Shown: positions 1 to 5,786, counted from the stretch's first letter. The stretch is 7,087 bases of DNA from Lamprocystis purpurea (GCA_020718945.1 DYRB01000149.1:1-7087), one strand, 5' to 3'. A program made the numbers and translations. Notes: generated from the letters alone by a model not told the origin.

Positions 1-1537
1 ACAGGGTCCAGTCGCCGTCCTCGGCCACGCGCTTCATGAACAGGTCCGGCACCCAATTGGCGGTATTCATGTCATGGGTGCGGCGGCGGTCGTCGCCGGT
101 ATTCTTGCGCAGTTCCAGGAATTCCTCGATGTCGGTGTGCCAGGTCTCCAGATAGGCGCAGACCGCTCCTTTTCTTTTGCCTCCTTGGTTGACCGCTACC
201 GCCGTGTCATTGGCCACCTTGAGGAAGGGCACCACCCCTTGGCTGCGCCCATTGGTCCCCTTGATGTGGGCCCCCATGCCGCGCACCCGGGTCCAGTCGT
301 TGCCCAGACCGCCGGCGAACTTGGAGAGCAGGGCATTGTCCTTGATGGCCCCGTAGATACCTTCGAGGTCGTCCGGGACCGTGGTCAGGTAGCAGGAGCT
401 GAGCTGGGGCCGCAGGGTCCCGGAATTGAACAGGGTCGGGGTGGAGGACATGAAGCGGAAGCTGGACAGGAGTTCGTAGAACTCGATGGCCCGCTCCTCC
501 CGGTCGATCTCGTTAATGGCCAGGCCCATGGCCACGCGCATGAAGAAGGCCTGGGGCAACTCAAAGCGGATGCCCCCGGCGGTATGGATGAAGTAGCGGT
601 CGTAGAGGGTCTGGAGCCCCAGGTAGGTGAACTGGAGGTCGCGCTCGGGCTTGAGGGCCGCGCCCAGACGGGCCAGGTCGAACTGGCCCAGGCGCCGGTC
701 CAGGTGCTCCAGGTCCCCGGCGCGGCGGACATAGGCGCTGAAGTAGTCGCTGTAGCGCTCGGCCAGGTCAGCCTGGGTCTCGACGCCCGCGGCCATGTCC
801 AGAAAGCCCAGGGCCTCCCGGCGCAGCAGGTCGAGCAGCAGGCGGGCGGCGACCTGGCTATAGCCCGGGTCCTTCTCGATCATGGCCCGGGCGGACATGA
901 CCAGGGCCTGGCCCACGTCGGCCTCGCGCACCCCGTCGAAGAGGTTGCGGCAGGTGTCGTTGAGGATGGCCTCGGCATCCACCGCCTCGTGATCGCGGCA
1001 GGCCTCGTCCACCAGGCGGCGCATGCGCGCCACGTCCAGGGGACGGGTGCTGCCGTCGGGCAGGGTGACGCTCAGTTGATGCTCGGCTGGCACCGGGGTG
1101 GCAGCGGCGGCCTTCTGGGCGCGCTCCCGGGCCCGCTCGTCGCGGTAGATGACGTAGTCGCGGGCGACCTTGTGCTCGCCGGCCCGCATCAGGGCCAGTT
1201 CGACCTGGTCCTGGATGTCCTCGATGTGCACTGTGCCGCCGCCGGGGTTGCGCCGGGTGAGGGCCCCGACCACCTGCTCGGTCAGCTCGCGGACCCGGTC
1301 GTGGACCCGGGTGGAGGCCGCGGCGCTGCCCCCCTCCACCGCCAGGAAGGCCTTGGTCAGGGCCACCATGATCTTGTTGGGGTCGAAGTGGGTGACCTTG
1401 CCGTTGCGGCGGATGACCTGGATCTTGCCCGGGGCATGGGCCTCGATCTCCAGGGTGGAGACCGGGGCAACGGAGGCGATGGGCCCCTCGGCGATGGACT
1501 GGTGTGGGGTGGCGGCGGACGGCGCTTCGCTGGACAT
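1..1537 (-). CDS. nrdA: Ribonucleoside-diphosphate reductase alpha (large) subunit, class I, N-terminal 512 residues
   Basis: NrdA reduces ribonucleoside diphosphates to deoxyribonucleotides in the cytoplasm, working with the radical-generating beta subunit NrdB. The frame is open from the ATG at 1537 to the left edge, so the C-terminus is missing. Residues 37-136 form an ATP-cone (VIRRNGKVTHFDPNKI at 41-56), the dATP/ATP overall-activity site. Residues 152-245 look like a second, diverged ATP-cone (VTLPDGSTRPLD), an arrangement known from Pseudomonas aeruginosa NrdA. The barrel follows: STPTLFNSGTL at 365-375, the first redox cysteine C382 in SSCYL, and NQGGKRKGA at 450-458 followed by ETWH and RKNTGDDRRRTHDMNTANW. 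The thiyl-radical cysteine with its Asn/Glu partners and the C-terminal cysteine pair lie outside the window. ATG 1537 is preceded by a modest GGGAAGAG ribosome site. The upstream NrdR boxes independently support the assignment. Confidence 0.97.
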   Translation of the reverse strand, partial: MSSEAPSAATPHQSIAEGPIASVAPVSTLEIEAHAPGKIQVIRRNGKVTHFDPNKIMVALTKAFLAVEGGSAAASTRVHDRVRELTEQVVGALTRRNPGGGTVHIEDIQDQVELALMRAGEHKVARDYVIYRDERARERAQKAAAATPVPAEHQLSVTLPDGSTRPLDVARMRRLVDEACRDHEAVDAEAILNDTCRNLFDGVREADVGQALVMSARAMIEKDPGYSQVAARLLLDLLRREALGFLDMAAGVETQADLAERYSDYFSAYVRRAGDLEHLDRRLGQFDLARLGAALKPERDLQFTYLGLQTLYDRYFIHTAGGIRFELPQAFFMRVAMGLAINEIDREERAIEFYELLSSFRFMSSTPTLFNSGTLRPQLSSCYLTTVPDDLEGIYGAIKDNALLSKFAGGLGNDWTRVRGMGAHIKGTNGRSQGVVPFLKVANDTAVAVNQGGKRKGAVCAYLETWHTDIEEFLELRKNTGDDRRRTHDMNTANWVPDLFMKRVAEDGDWTL

Positions 1538-1611
1538 GGCTCTTCCCGTGGCGGCTTGTGTTTATTGGGGGTCGGCGAGGTCTGCCCACAGGGGTGCGGG
1601 CGCTGCCAGGG

Positions 1612-1627
1612 CCACAATATATAAGGC
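1612..1627 (-). promoter_or_regulatory. NrdR box, promoter-proximal (over the -10)
   Basis: The minus strand reads GCCTTATATATTGTGG, matching the published NrdR box consensus (acaCwAtATaTwGtgt) at about 12 of 16 positions. The left half is the weaker one. The box covers the -10 hexamer, so bound NrdR (the ATP/dATP-sensing zinc-ribbon/ATP-cone repressor) should block RNA polymerase. It starts 32 bp from the second box, three helical turns, the usual spacing of paired NrdR boxes. Confidence 0.82.
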
Positions 1628-1643
1628 CGCGGAAGGCTGTCAA
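1616..1643 (-). promoter_or_regulatory. Sigma70-type promoter of nrdA
   Basis: Read on the minus strand, a perfect TTGACA (-35) lies at 1638-1643. After a 16-base spacer comes TATATT (-10) at 1616-1621, so transcription should start near 1608-1610 and leave a leader of about 70 bases before the nrdA ATG at 1537. TATATA at 1618-1623 is a less likely -10 because its spacer is only 14 bases. The promoter is an AT-rich island in very GC-rich DNA, and the NrdR boxes lie over and next to it. Confidence 0.8.
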
Positions 1644-1659
1644 CCACAAGATATTGTGA
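1644..1659 (-). promoter_or_regulatory. NrdR box, distal (just upstream of the -35)
   Basis: The minus strand reads TCACAATATCTTGTGG, a near-palindrome (CACAA..TTGTG) matching the NrdR consensus at about 13-14 of 16 positions. It directly abuts the -35 hexamer at 1638-1643. With the box at 1612-1627 it forms the standard pair, in phase on the same face of the helix. Confidence 0.88.
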
Positions 1660-1679
1660 AACCCGGGTGACAACCCGGG
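1660..1679. repeat. Short direct repeat AACCCGGG x2 next to the distal NrdR box
   Basis: AACCCGGGTGAC (1660-1671) is followed immediately by AACCCGGG (1672-1679), a head-to-tail repeat with a 12-base period. Each copy contains the palindrome CCCGGG. It sits between the NrdR boxes and the DnaA box. It could be part of the nrdA control region or chance in GC-rich DNA; no regulator is recognised. Confidence 0.4.
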
Positions 1680-1697
1680 ACCAAGCTGTGGGTGCCC

Positions 1698-1706
1698 TGT
1701 GGATAA
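1698..1706 (-). promoter_or_regulatory. DnaA box, perfect TTATCCACA
   Basis: The minus strand reads TTATCCACA, the strongest E. coli-type DnaA box. It lies about 55 bp upstream of the nrdA -35. In E. coli, DnaA boxes upstream of nrdAB link its transcription to initiation of replication, so a similar role is inferred here. The box lies inside a perfect inverted repeat, CCCTGT-GGATAA-ACAGGG (1695-1712). A single 9-mer can occur by chance, but its position upstream of an RNR promoter makes function more likely. Confidence 0.6.
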
Positions 1707-1776
1707 ACAGGGTCGGCCGGGCGCCCCCAAACCCCGTCCATACAGGCCGGGCCTGGCCCCGCGGCCATCCCTGGGC

Positions 1777-1785
1777 TGTGGATAT
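1777..1785 (-). promoter_or_regulatory. Possible second DnaA box (ATATCCACA, one mismatch)
   Basis: The minus strand reads ATATCCACA, one base from TTATCCACA, in the same orientation as the perfect box and 79 bp further upstream. Its 3' half overlaps the palindrome GGATATCC (1780-1787). Two same-orientation boxes upstream of nrdA resemble the E. coli arrangement, but the larger spacing weakens the parallel. Confidence 0.4.
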
Positions 1786-1813
1786 CCGGAGGTTGAAGCC
1801 TTGGGGCAGACAC

Positions 1814-1850
1814 CAAGAAAAACCCCCGGACCGAGCCGTCACCTGGGGGT
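1814..1850 (-). terminator. Rho-independent terminator, minus strand
   Basis: On the minus strand ACCCCC (1850-1845) pairs perfectly with GGGGGT (1827-1822). Two or three more weak pairs follow inside after one mismatch. The stem is followed at once by TTTT and then CTT. It lies about 230 bases past the stop of the 2079-2846 gene and upstream of the nrdA control region, so it probably ends that gene's transcript and insulates nrdA. Confidence 0.5.
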
Positions 1851-1952
1851 GAAGGTCGGGCCGGGGGGCGGTGGTTCGGGCTGGTGCATCCGCGCGCAGG
1901 TCACGGAAACACCGATCAACCCGAGACTGGGCCTTCTGGTTGCGAAGCTCCG

Positions 1953-1969
1953 GCGACTTGCCAAGTCGC
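1953..1969. other. Perfect 7-bp hairpin in the gene-free gap
   Basis: GCGACTT (1953-1959), loop GCC, then AAGTCGC (1963-1969) form a perfect inverted repeat. There is no T-run on either side, so it is not a standard terminator. The gap 1851-2078 around it holds only this and two further hairpins. The reading frames crossing the gap show no recognisable protein family and run into antisense nrdA sequence. Confidence 0.45.
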
Positions 1970-2014
1970 ATCAGCCGAATCCAGGAACCGCGGTTTAGCG
2001 AGGCCATCGCCATA

Positions 2015-2035
2015 CCCCCGGCGGGACGCCGGGGG
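2015..2035. other. Perfect 9-bp GC hairpin downstream of the 2079 gene
   Basis: CCCCCGGCG (2015-2023), loop GGA, then CGCCGGGGG (2027-2035) form a very stable stem. It lies 40-65 bases past the stop codon of the minus-strand gene. It has no T-run, so it may protect the 3' end of the message, add to termination, or belong to the adjacent REP-like element. Confidence 0.5.
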
Positions 2036-2040
2036 ACCCG

Positions 2041-2068
2041 GTTGCCGGCAAGATGCCGGCGCTCCCAG
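2041..2068 (-). repeat. REP-like palindromic element, copy 1
   Basis: Read on the minus strand it has the head TGGGAGCGCCG followed by a GCCGGC-ATCTT-GCCGGC hairpin (stem arms 2055-2060 and 2044-2049). The 11-base head recurs exactly at 6827-6837, also at the foot of a GC hairpin. A GGAG-type tetranucleotide before a palindrome resembles REP elements mobilised by RAYT transposases. No RAYT gene is in the window, so the class is an inference. It begins 11 bases past the stop of the 2079-2846 gene. Confidence 0.5.
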
Positions 2069-2078
2069 TGGCCGGTGG

Positions 2079-2846
2079 CTACTTGACCTGAACGAGGAAG
2101 TACTTGGGCTCCGCGTCACGCTCCGTGAGCACGGTGCCGGCGTAGGTGCGGGTCTCGTCGGCGCGCAGTTCGGGGAGGGTCGCCGGGCTGGCGGAGCGAT
2201 CCTTGTCGAGCTTGACCGCACCGACCTGGAGCCCCATGCGATCAAACAGGATGATCCGTGCGTCCGGCAGGATGGGCGAGCTGGTCTTGTTCTCCAGCAC
2301 GGCGTGGTACTCGATCACCTTGTCCTTACCGACGCCCGCCTGGGAGAAGGTCAGCTTGCGCAAGTACTTGTTGTTGAGGTCGAAGAGGGTGTCGAAGGTG
2401 AGCTCGGCCACGCCGGGGATGCGCCTGGTCATCATGGCGCTGATCTCGCCGTCCTGCTGGCGCAGCAACTCGCGGGCCTTCTCCAGCTCCTTCTGGGCAT
2501 GACTCAAGTCGGTGGACAGGGACAGGGCCTCGCCGTCGAGGGTGTCGACCTTGGTCCAGTAGTAAATGGCGGCCATGGTCGTACCCATCACCACCACCAG
2601 GAGGGCAGTGATCATCAGGCGGAGTTGGGCGATCTTCTTGGTACGGCTCTGGCTGCGCGACCCGCCCCCTTCCAGGCCACGGCCGGAGCGGTGGCGACGC
2701 AACCCGCCGGAAGGCAGCCCACCTATCGGCCGCGCCCACCCCGAGGAGCTACCCGGCGTGCTTGCGGACCTCACCTCACGATCGCTGCCACCCGCGCCGG
2801 CCCCAGGGTCGGCATCAAGGTCGGTGGAATCGGGGCTGTGGGGCAT
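2079..2846 (-). CDS. One-pass membrane protein with coiled coil and outside beta-rich domain, function unknown
   Basis: I do not recognise a named family. From ATG 2846 the product has 255 residues. Residues 1-70 are Gly/Ser/Arg-rich and probably disordered. A basic patch (RTKK, 68-71) precedes one membrane helix at about 76-97 (LRLMITALLVVVMGTTMAAIY), predicting N-in/C-out topology. Residues 101-139 are a heptad-like charged coiled coil. Residues 147-255 look beta-rich (VIEYHAVLENKTSSPILPDA, then LRADETRTYAGTV) and recall FxLYD-type Ig-like domains, an analogy only. A GTG at 2873 adds nine residues. I prefer ATG 2846 because the -10 candidate at 2888-2893 would leave only about seven leader bases for the GTG. 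Neither start has a good ribosome site. It is divergent from the membrane-protein/channel pair, so an envelope role is plausible but unproven. Confidence 0.8.
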   Translation of the reverse strand: MPHSPDSTDLDADPGAGAGGSDREVRSASTPGSSSGWARPIGGLPSGGLRRHRSGRGLEGGGSRSQSRTKKIAQLRLMITALLVVVMGTTMAAIYYWTKVDTLDGEALSLSTDLSHAQKELEKARELLRQQDGEISAMMTRRIPGVAELTFDTLFDLNNKYLRKLTFSQAGVGKDKVIEYHAVLENKTSSPILPDARIILFDRMGLQVGAVKLDKDRSASPATLPELRADETRTYAGTVLTERDAEPKYFLVQVK

Positions 2847-2887
2847 GGGATGGGGTGGTCCAAGATGGGGCACTGCGGGGCGTAGAT

Positions 2888-2916
2888 TCTATACCGGGGC
2901 GGGTTGTCTTTTCTAC
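2888..2916 (-). promoter_or_regulatory. Candidate promoter for the 2079-2846 gene
   Basis: The minus strand has TATAGA (-10) at 2888-2893, continuing AT. A poor -35 (GTAGAA, 2911-2916) lies 17 bases upstream. Transcription would start near 2881, about 35 bases before ATG 2846. It overlaps the divergent plus-strand candidate, so the two may compete. Confidence 0.4.
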
Positions 2917-2931
2917 GAACCGGGGCACAAT
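2904..2931 (+). promoter_or_regulatory. Candidate promoter for the DUF6394-like/channel operon
   Basis: TTGTCT (2904-2909) and CACAAT (2926-2931) are 16 bases apart, each matching sigma70 consensus at 4 of 6 positions. A start near 2938 would leave about 33 leader bases before ATG 2971. The match is weak, but this is the only AT-richer stretch in the 124-base divergent gap (2847-2970). Confidence 0.35.
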
Positions 2932-2970
2932 GGGCGCCAGCGCAACCCCAGCAACCCGGACTGACACCCC

Positions 2971-3354
2971 ATGAACCCGGAAAAGGTCGTCTTCGGCTTC
3001 TTCATCGTCCTGGCCCTGACCCTGAACTTCGGGTTCTTTGTCGGGGAACTGGACAACCCGGACCACCACAACGGGTGGGAGTTGTTCGCCGTGGTGGTGG
3101 TGAACCTGATCGCCACGGTGCTCAAGTTCGGCGACCGCACCCAGATCGGCGCCGTGCTGCTGTCCACCAGCCTGGTGGCCATGCTGCAACTGATCGCTGC
3201 CGTGCTGGTGTGGGTGTTTGCGGTCCATGTCACCGGGGGCGGTCTGACCCCCAGGACCACCGCCAGCATCGTCTCCCTGACCGGCGGGGCCATGATCGCC
3301 AACGTGATCTCGGTGGTGCTGCTGGTGGTCGAGACCTTCATGCTGCGCCGCTGA
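2971..3354 (+). CDS. Small four-helix inner-membrane protein, DUF6394-like, beside a K+ channel
   Basis: This 127-residue protein is almost wholly hydrophobic. Likely membrane helices are at 6-24, 36-53, 59-84 and 98-122. A polar loop DNPDHHNGWE (28-37) follows helix 1, and KFGDRTQIG (52-60) links helices 2 and 3. The sequence matches my memory of DUF6394, small proteobacterial proteins often encoded beside a potassium-channel protein; I could not check this by search. Only 25 bases separate it from the channel gene, so the two are probably co-transcribed. An accessory or regulatory role for the channel is inferred from this linkage; no activity is known to me. ATG 2971 lacks a clear Shine-Dalgarno sequence, but the second codon onward is the conserved hydrophobic start, and no better start is visible. 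Confidence 0.85.
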   Translation: MNPEKVVFGFFIVLALTLNFGFFVGELDNPDHHNGWELFAVVVVNLIATVLKFGDRTQIGAVLLSTSLVAMLQLIAAVLVWVFAVHVTGGGLTPRTTASIVSLTGGAMIANVISVVLLVVETFMLRR

Positions 3355-3379
3355 GACCCGACCGCCGGCCGCGCCCCGG

Positions 3380-5104
3380 ATGGACACCATCGTCTTCCTC
3401 ATCCTGCGGCGCATGCGCGCGCCGCTCCTGGTCCTGATCGTCACCTACGCCCTGACGGTGACCGGCCTGGCCCTGATCCCGGGGGTGGACGCGGCGGGCC
3501 AGCCGACCCCGCCGCTCAGCCTGTTCCACGCCTTCTATGTGCTGAGCTATACGGCGACGACCATCGGCTTCGGGGAGATCCCCTACCCCTTCTCCGACGC
3601 CCAGCGGCTGTGGATGACCCTGACCATCTACGCCTCGGTGATCGCCTGGCTCTACTCCATCGGCACCCTCATCGCCCTACTCGGCGACCGCGCCTTCCAG
3701 CGGGCCATCGTGGAACGGCGCTTCGCCCGGCGGGTCACTCGAATCGCCAGCCCCTTCCATCTGGTGTGCGGCTACGGCGAGACCGGCCAGGCCCTGGTCC
3801 AGGCCCTGACCGACCGCCACCAGCGGGTGGTGGTCATCGAATGGCAGGAGGACCGCATCAACCTGCTCCAGATCGAGTCCCACCGCGAGTACGTCCCCGC
3901 CCTGCTGGCCGACGCCCGCAGCCCCAGCGACCTGGAGGCGGCCGGGTTGCGCAGCCGCTGGTGCGCCGGCGTGGTGGCCCTGACCGACGACAACCGGACC
4001 AACCTCAAGATCGCCATAGCCGCGAAGCTGCTGCGGCCCGAAATCAAGGTCTTCTGCCGGGCCGACTCCCACGATACCGAGGCCAACATGGCCTCCTTCG
4101 GCACTGATCACATCTACGACCCCTTCGACAGCTTCGCCGTCTACCTGGCTACCGCCATCCAGGCCCCCTGCCTGGTACTGCTCTATGCCTGGCTGTCGGG
4201 GCTGCGCGACGCCACCCTGGACGAGCCCATCTACCCGCCCGCCCAGGGGCTGTGGGTGCTCTGCGGCTATGGGCGCTTCGGCAAGGCGGTGTATCAGCGT
4301 CTCAAGGCCCAGGGCATGGATCTGGTGGTGATCGAGGCCGACCCGGGGCGGGTCGGCCTGCCCGCGGAGGGCGGCGTGGCCGGGCGGGGGACCGAGGCGG
4401 AGACCCTGGAGCAGGCGGGCATCCAAAGCGCCGTGGGCCTGGTGGCCGGGACCGACGACGACGCCAACAACCTGTCCGTCCTGATGACCGCCAAGCAGCT
4501 CAATCCGAAGCTCTTCCTGGTGGCCCGGGAGAACCGCGCCGACAACCAGGAGCTGTATCAGGCGGTGGGGGCCCACATCGTCATGCACCCCAGCCGCATC
4601 GTGGCCGAGCGTATCCGCGTGCGCCTCGGCACCCCGCTGCTGGCAGACCTGGAGCGTTACGCCCGCTACCAGGACCACGACTGGGCCTGTGCCCTGATCA
4701 GCCGCATCGCCGCCCTGGTGGAGGATCGGGTCCCGGATGTCTGGGAACTGACCATCGACGCCGAGCAGGCGGGAGCGGTCTGCGACGCCGGCACCCAGGG
4801 CGCGCCGGTCACCCTCGATACCCTGCTGCGCGACCCCAGCGACCGCGACATCAGGCTCCCCGCCCTGGCCTTGCTGCGGATCCACAAGAGCGACCGCACC
4901 CTGCTGCCCGAGGGGCGGGTAGTGCTCAGGTCGGGCGACCGCCTGCTGTTCTGCGGCACCGAGGCGGCCAAGTGGCGCATGCAGTGGGCCCTGCGCAATT
5001 GCCACGCCCTGGACTATGTGCAGACCGGCGGGGACGGGCACTACGGCACAGTCCTGACCTGGCTCGGCCGCCGCCTGGGCTGGCACGGCGAGCGGCGGCG
5101 CTGA
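3380..5104 (+). CDS. Potassium-channel protein: two-TM pore with two RCK/TrkA-N domains
   Basis: This 574-residue inner-membrane protein is probably a ligand-gated K+ channel. Helix 1 spans about 14-34. A pore helix leads to the filter TTIGFGE (60-66), a variant of TVGYGD, and helix 2 spans about 76-101. Two cytoplasmic Rossmann domains follow. The first starts at HLVCGYGETG (127-136) with acidic E154 ending VVIE. The second starts at WVLCGYGRFG (292-301) with E319 in VVIEAD. Both keep GxGxxG, so nucleotide (NAD(H) or similar) binding is likely. Residues about 450-540 resemble a TrkA-C-type ligand module (LLPEGRVVLRSGDRLLFCG). Both RCK domains in one chain recall GsuK of Geobacter, unlike single-RCK MthK; a tetramer would carry eight. 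It sits 25 bases after the DUF6394-like gene. The ATG has only a weak ribosome site. Channel class is confident; ligand and ion direction are not. Confidence 0.93.
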   Translation: MDTIVFLILRRMRAPLLVLIVTYALTVTGLALIPGVDAAGQPTPPLSLFHAFYVLSYTATTIGFGEIPYPFSDAQRLWMTLTIYASVIAWLYSIGTLIALLGDRAFQRAIVERRFARRVTRIASPFHLVCGYGETGQALVQALTDRHQRVVVIEWQEDRINLLQIESHREYVPALLADARSPSDLEAAGLRSRWCAGVVALTDDNRTNLKIAIAAKLLRPEIKVFCRADSHDTEANMASFGTDHIYDPFDSFAVYLATAIQAPCLVLLYAWLSGLRDATLDEPIYPPAQGLWVLCGYGRFGKAVYQRLKAQGMDLVVIEADPGRVGLPAEGGVAGRGTEAETLEQAGIQSAVGLVAGTDDDANNLSVLMTAKQLNPKLFLVARENRADNQELYQAVGAHIVMHPSRIVAERIRVRLGTPLLADLERYARYQDHDWACALISRIAALVEDRVPDVWELTIDAEQAGAVCDAGTQGAPVTLDTLLRDPSDRDIRLPALALLRIHKSDRTLLPEGRVVLRSGDRLLFCGTEAAKWRMQWALRNCHALDYVQTGGDGHYGTVLTWLGRRLGWHGERRR

Positions 5105-5109
5105 GCGGC

Positions 5110-5135
5110 GCCCCGGGGCCAACCCGCACCGGGGC
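5110..5135 (+). terminator. GC hairpin just after the channel gene, weak terminator candidate
   Basis: GCCCCGG (5110-5116) and CCGGGGC (5129-5135) form a 7-bp stem with a 12-base loop, six bases after the channel stop codon. No T-run follows (AGTTGGG), so it is not a classic intrinsic terminator. It may stabilise the 3' end or cause partial termination. Confidence 0.3.
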
Positions 5136-5137
5136 AG

Positions 5138-5166
5138 TTGGGAATCCGTCCCCGCGGTGCCATACT
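5138..5166 (+). promoter_or_regulatory. Weak candidate promoter for the hemerythrin operon
   Basis: TTGGGA (5138-5143) and CATACT (5161-5166) are exactly 17 bases apart, each matching the sigma70 consensus at 4 of 6 positions. A start near 5173 would give a leader of about 56 bases. Read-through from the channel gene is the alternative. Confidence 0.3.
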
Positions 5167-5188
5167 CCGGGGCCTTGTCCCCGGCACC
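5156..5188 (+). other. Nested inverted repeats upstream of the hemerythrin gene
   Basis: GGTGCC (5156-5161) pairs with GGCACC (5183-5188). Inside it, CCGGGG (5167-5172), loop CCTTGT and CCCCGG (5179-5184) form a perfect stem, so the two stems share two bases. The structure overlaps the weak -10 candidate. It could be a leader hairpin, a protein site, or a transcript-end structure. No T-run follows. Confidence 0.35.
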
Positions 5189-5216
5189 ACCGGGCCCCCG
5201 CAATCACCCTCGGACC

Positions 5217-5222
5217 GGAGGA
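5217..5222 (+). promoter_or_regulatory. Strong ribosome binding site fixing the hemerythrin start
   Basis: GGAGGA lies six bases before ATG 5229. It is the best Shine-Dalgarno in the window. It rules against the in-frame GTG at 5157, whose 24 extra residues are proline-rich and unlike the hemerythrin fold. Confidence 0.85.
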
Positions 5223-5228
5223 AGGGCC

Positions 5229-5786
5229 ATGTCCCCGCTGCTCGACCGCCTCAACCTGGACCACCGGAACCTGGCCCGGGTACTGACCCTGCTCGACAGG
5301 CTCCTGGACCGCTTCCACAACGGCAACGAACCGGACTTCAAGCTGATGTGCGAACTGCTCGACTACATGGAGAGCTACGCCGACGAGATCCACCACCCCA
5401 CCGAGGACCTCATTTTCAAGCGCCTGATCGAGTCCACCGGGGAGAGCCCCATGGTCCTGGGCCTGCTCATGAACCAGCACCAGCAGATCCCCCAGATCAA
5501 CCGACGCTTCCGCAGCTCCCTGGACGGCATAGTCCACGGCGATGTCTTGCTGCGCGCCGAGGTCGAGGCCCAAGGGCGCGAACTGGTGCGGTCCATGTGG
5601 AATCACATGACCATCGAGGACACCCAGGCCTTCCCCCTGGCCCAGGAGCGCCTGTCTGCGGCCGACTGGGAGGACCTGGACCGCATCAGCCCCAAGGCGA
5701 ACGACCCGGTCTTCGGCGCCCCGGACCGGGCGCGCTTCCGGGCGGTCTTCGCCGAACTGGCGGCCCAGGCCCAGGCCGGGGCCTGA
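5229..5786 (+). CDS. Hemerythrin-like (HHE) di-iron protein
   Basis: The 185-residue cytoplasmic protein is a four-helix-bundle hemerythrin domain with nearly all metal-ligand positions visible: H12 (LDHRNL), H55 and E59 in HHPTED (H56 adjacent), H84 (NQHQQI), and H126 with E130/D131 in HMTIED. Such domains bind a di-iron centre and are known to carry or sense O2, handle NO, or help iron-sulfur repair; which applies here is not visible. There is no signal peptide, membrane helix or fused sensor domain, so it is a stand-alone protein. It lacks the extra N-terminal domain of YtfE/RIC repair proteins. The C-terminal 40 residues extend beyond the core (WEDLDRISPKANDPVFG). The stop TGA at 5784-5786 shares its A with the ATG of the next gene, indicating translational coupling. 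Confidence 0.92.
   Translation: MSPLLDRLNLDHRNLARVLTLLDRLLDRFHNGNEPDFKLMCELLDYMESYADEIHHPTEDLIFKRLIESTGESPMVLGLLMNQHQQIPQINRRFRSSLDGIVHGDVLLRAEVEAQGRELVRSMWNHMTIEDTQAFPLAQERLSAADWEDLDRISPKANDPVFGAPDRARFRAVFAELAAQAQAGA

Noticed and set aside
74..1624. Long plus-strand reading frame of 516 codons
   Set aside because: It is antisense to nrdA and its product is Gly/Ala/Gln-rich without any family motif. It arises from GC-biased codons, whereas the minus strand gives clear NrdA motifs.
1357..2013. Minus-strand frame of 218 codons crossing the nrdA promoter
   Set aside because: It overlaps nrdA in another frame and runs through the NrdR boxes and promoter. The product is Pro/Arg-rich and unlike any family.
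1884..2885. Plus-strand frame of 333 codons
   Set aside because: It is the shadow of the minus-strand one-pass membrane protein. The minus-strand product has a coherent TM and coiled coil.
3677..5203. Minus-strand frame of 508 codons under the channel gene
   Set aside because: It is antisense to the RCK domains, Gly/Gln/Val-rich, and has no motif.
5157..5228. GTG start extending the hemerythrin protein by 24 residues
   Set aside because: The extension is proline-rich, has no ribosome site, and would place the strong GGAGGA inside the coding region. ATG 5229 is well supported.
4252..5286. Plus-strand frame of 344 codons in another phase
   Set aside because: It is an Arg/Pro/Gly-rich shadow of the channel gene that spans the intergenic gap and the hemerythrin start.
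5138..5785. Upstream part of the frame that encodes the unknown 325-residue protein
   Set aside because: It overlaps the hemerythrin gene in another frame and reads as Arg/Pro/Gly noise. The start at 5786 explains the real gene.
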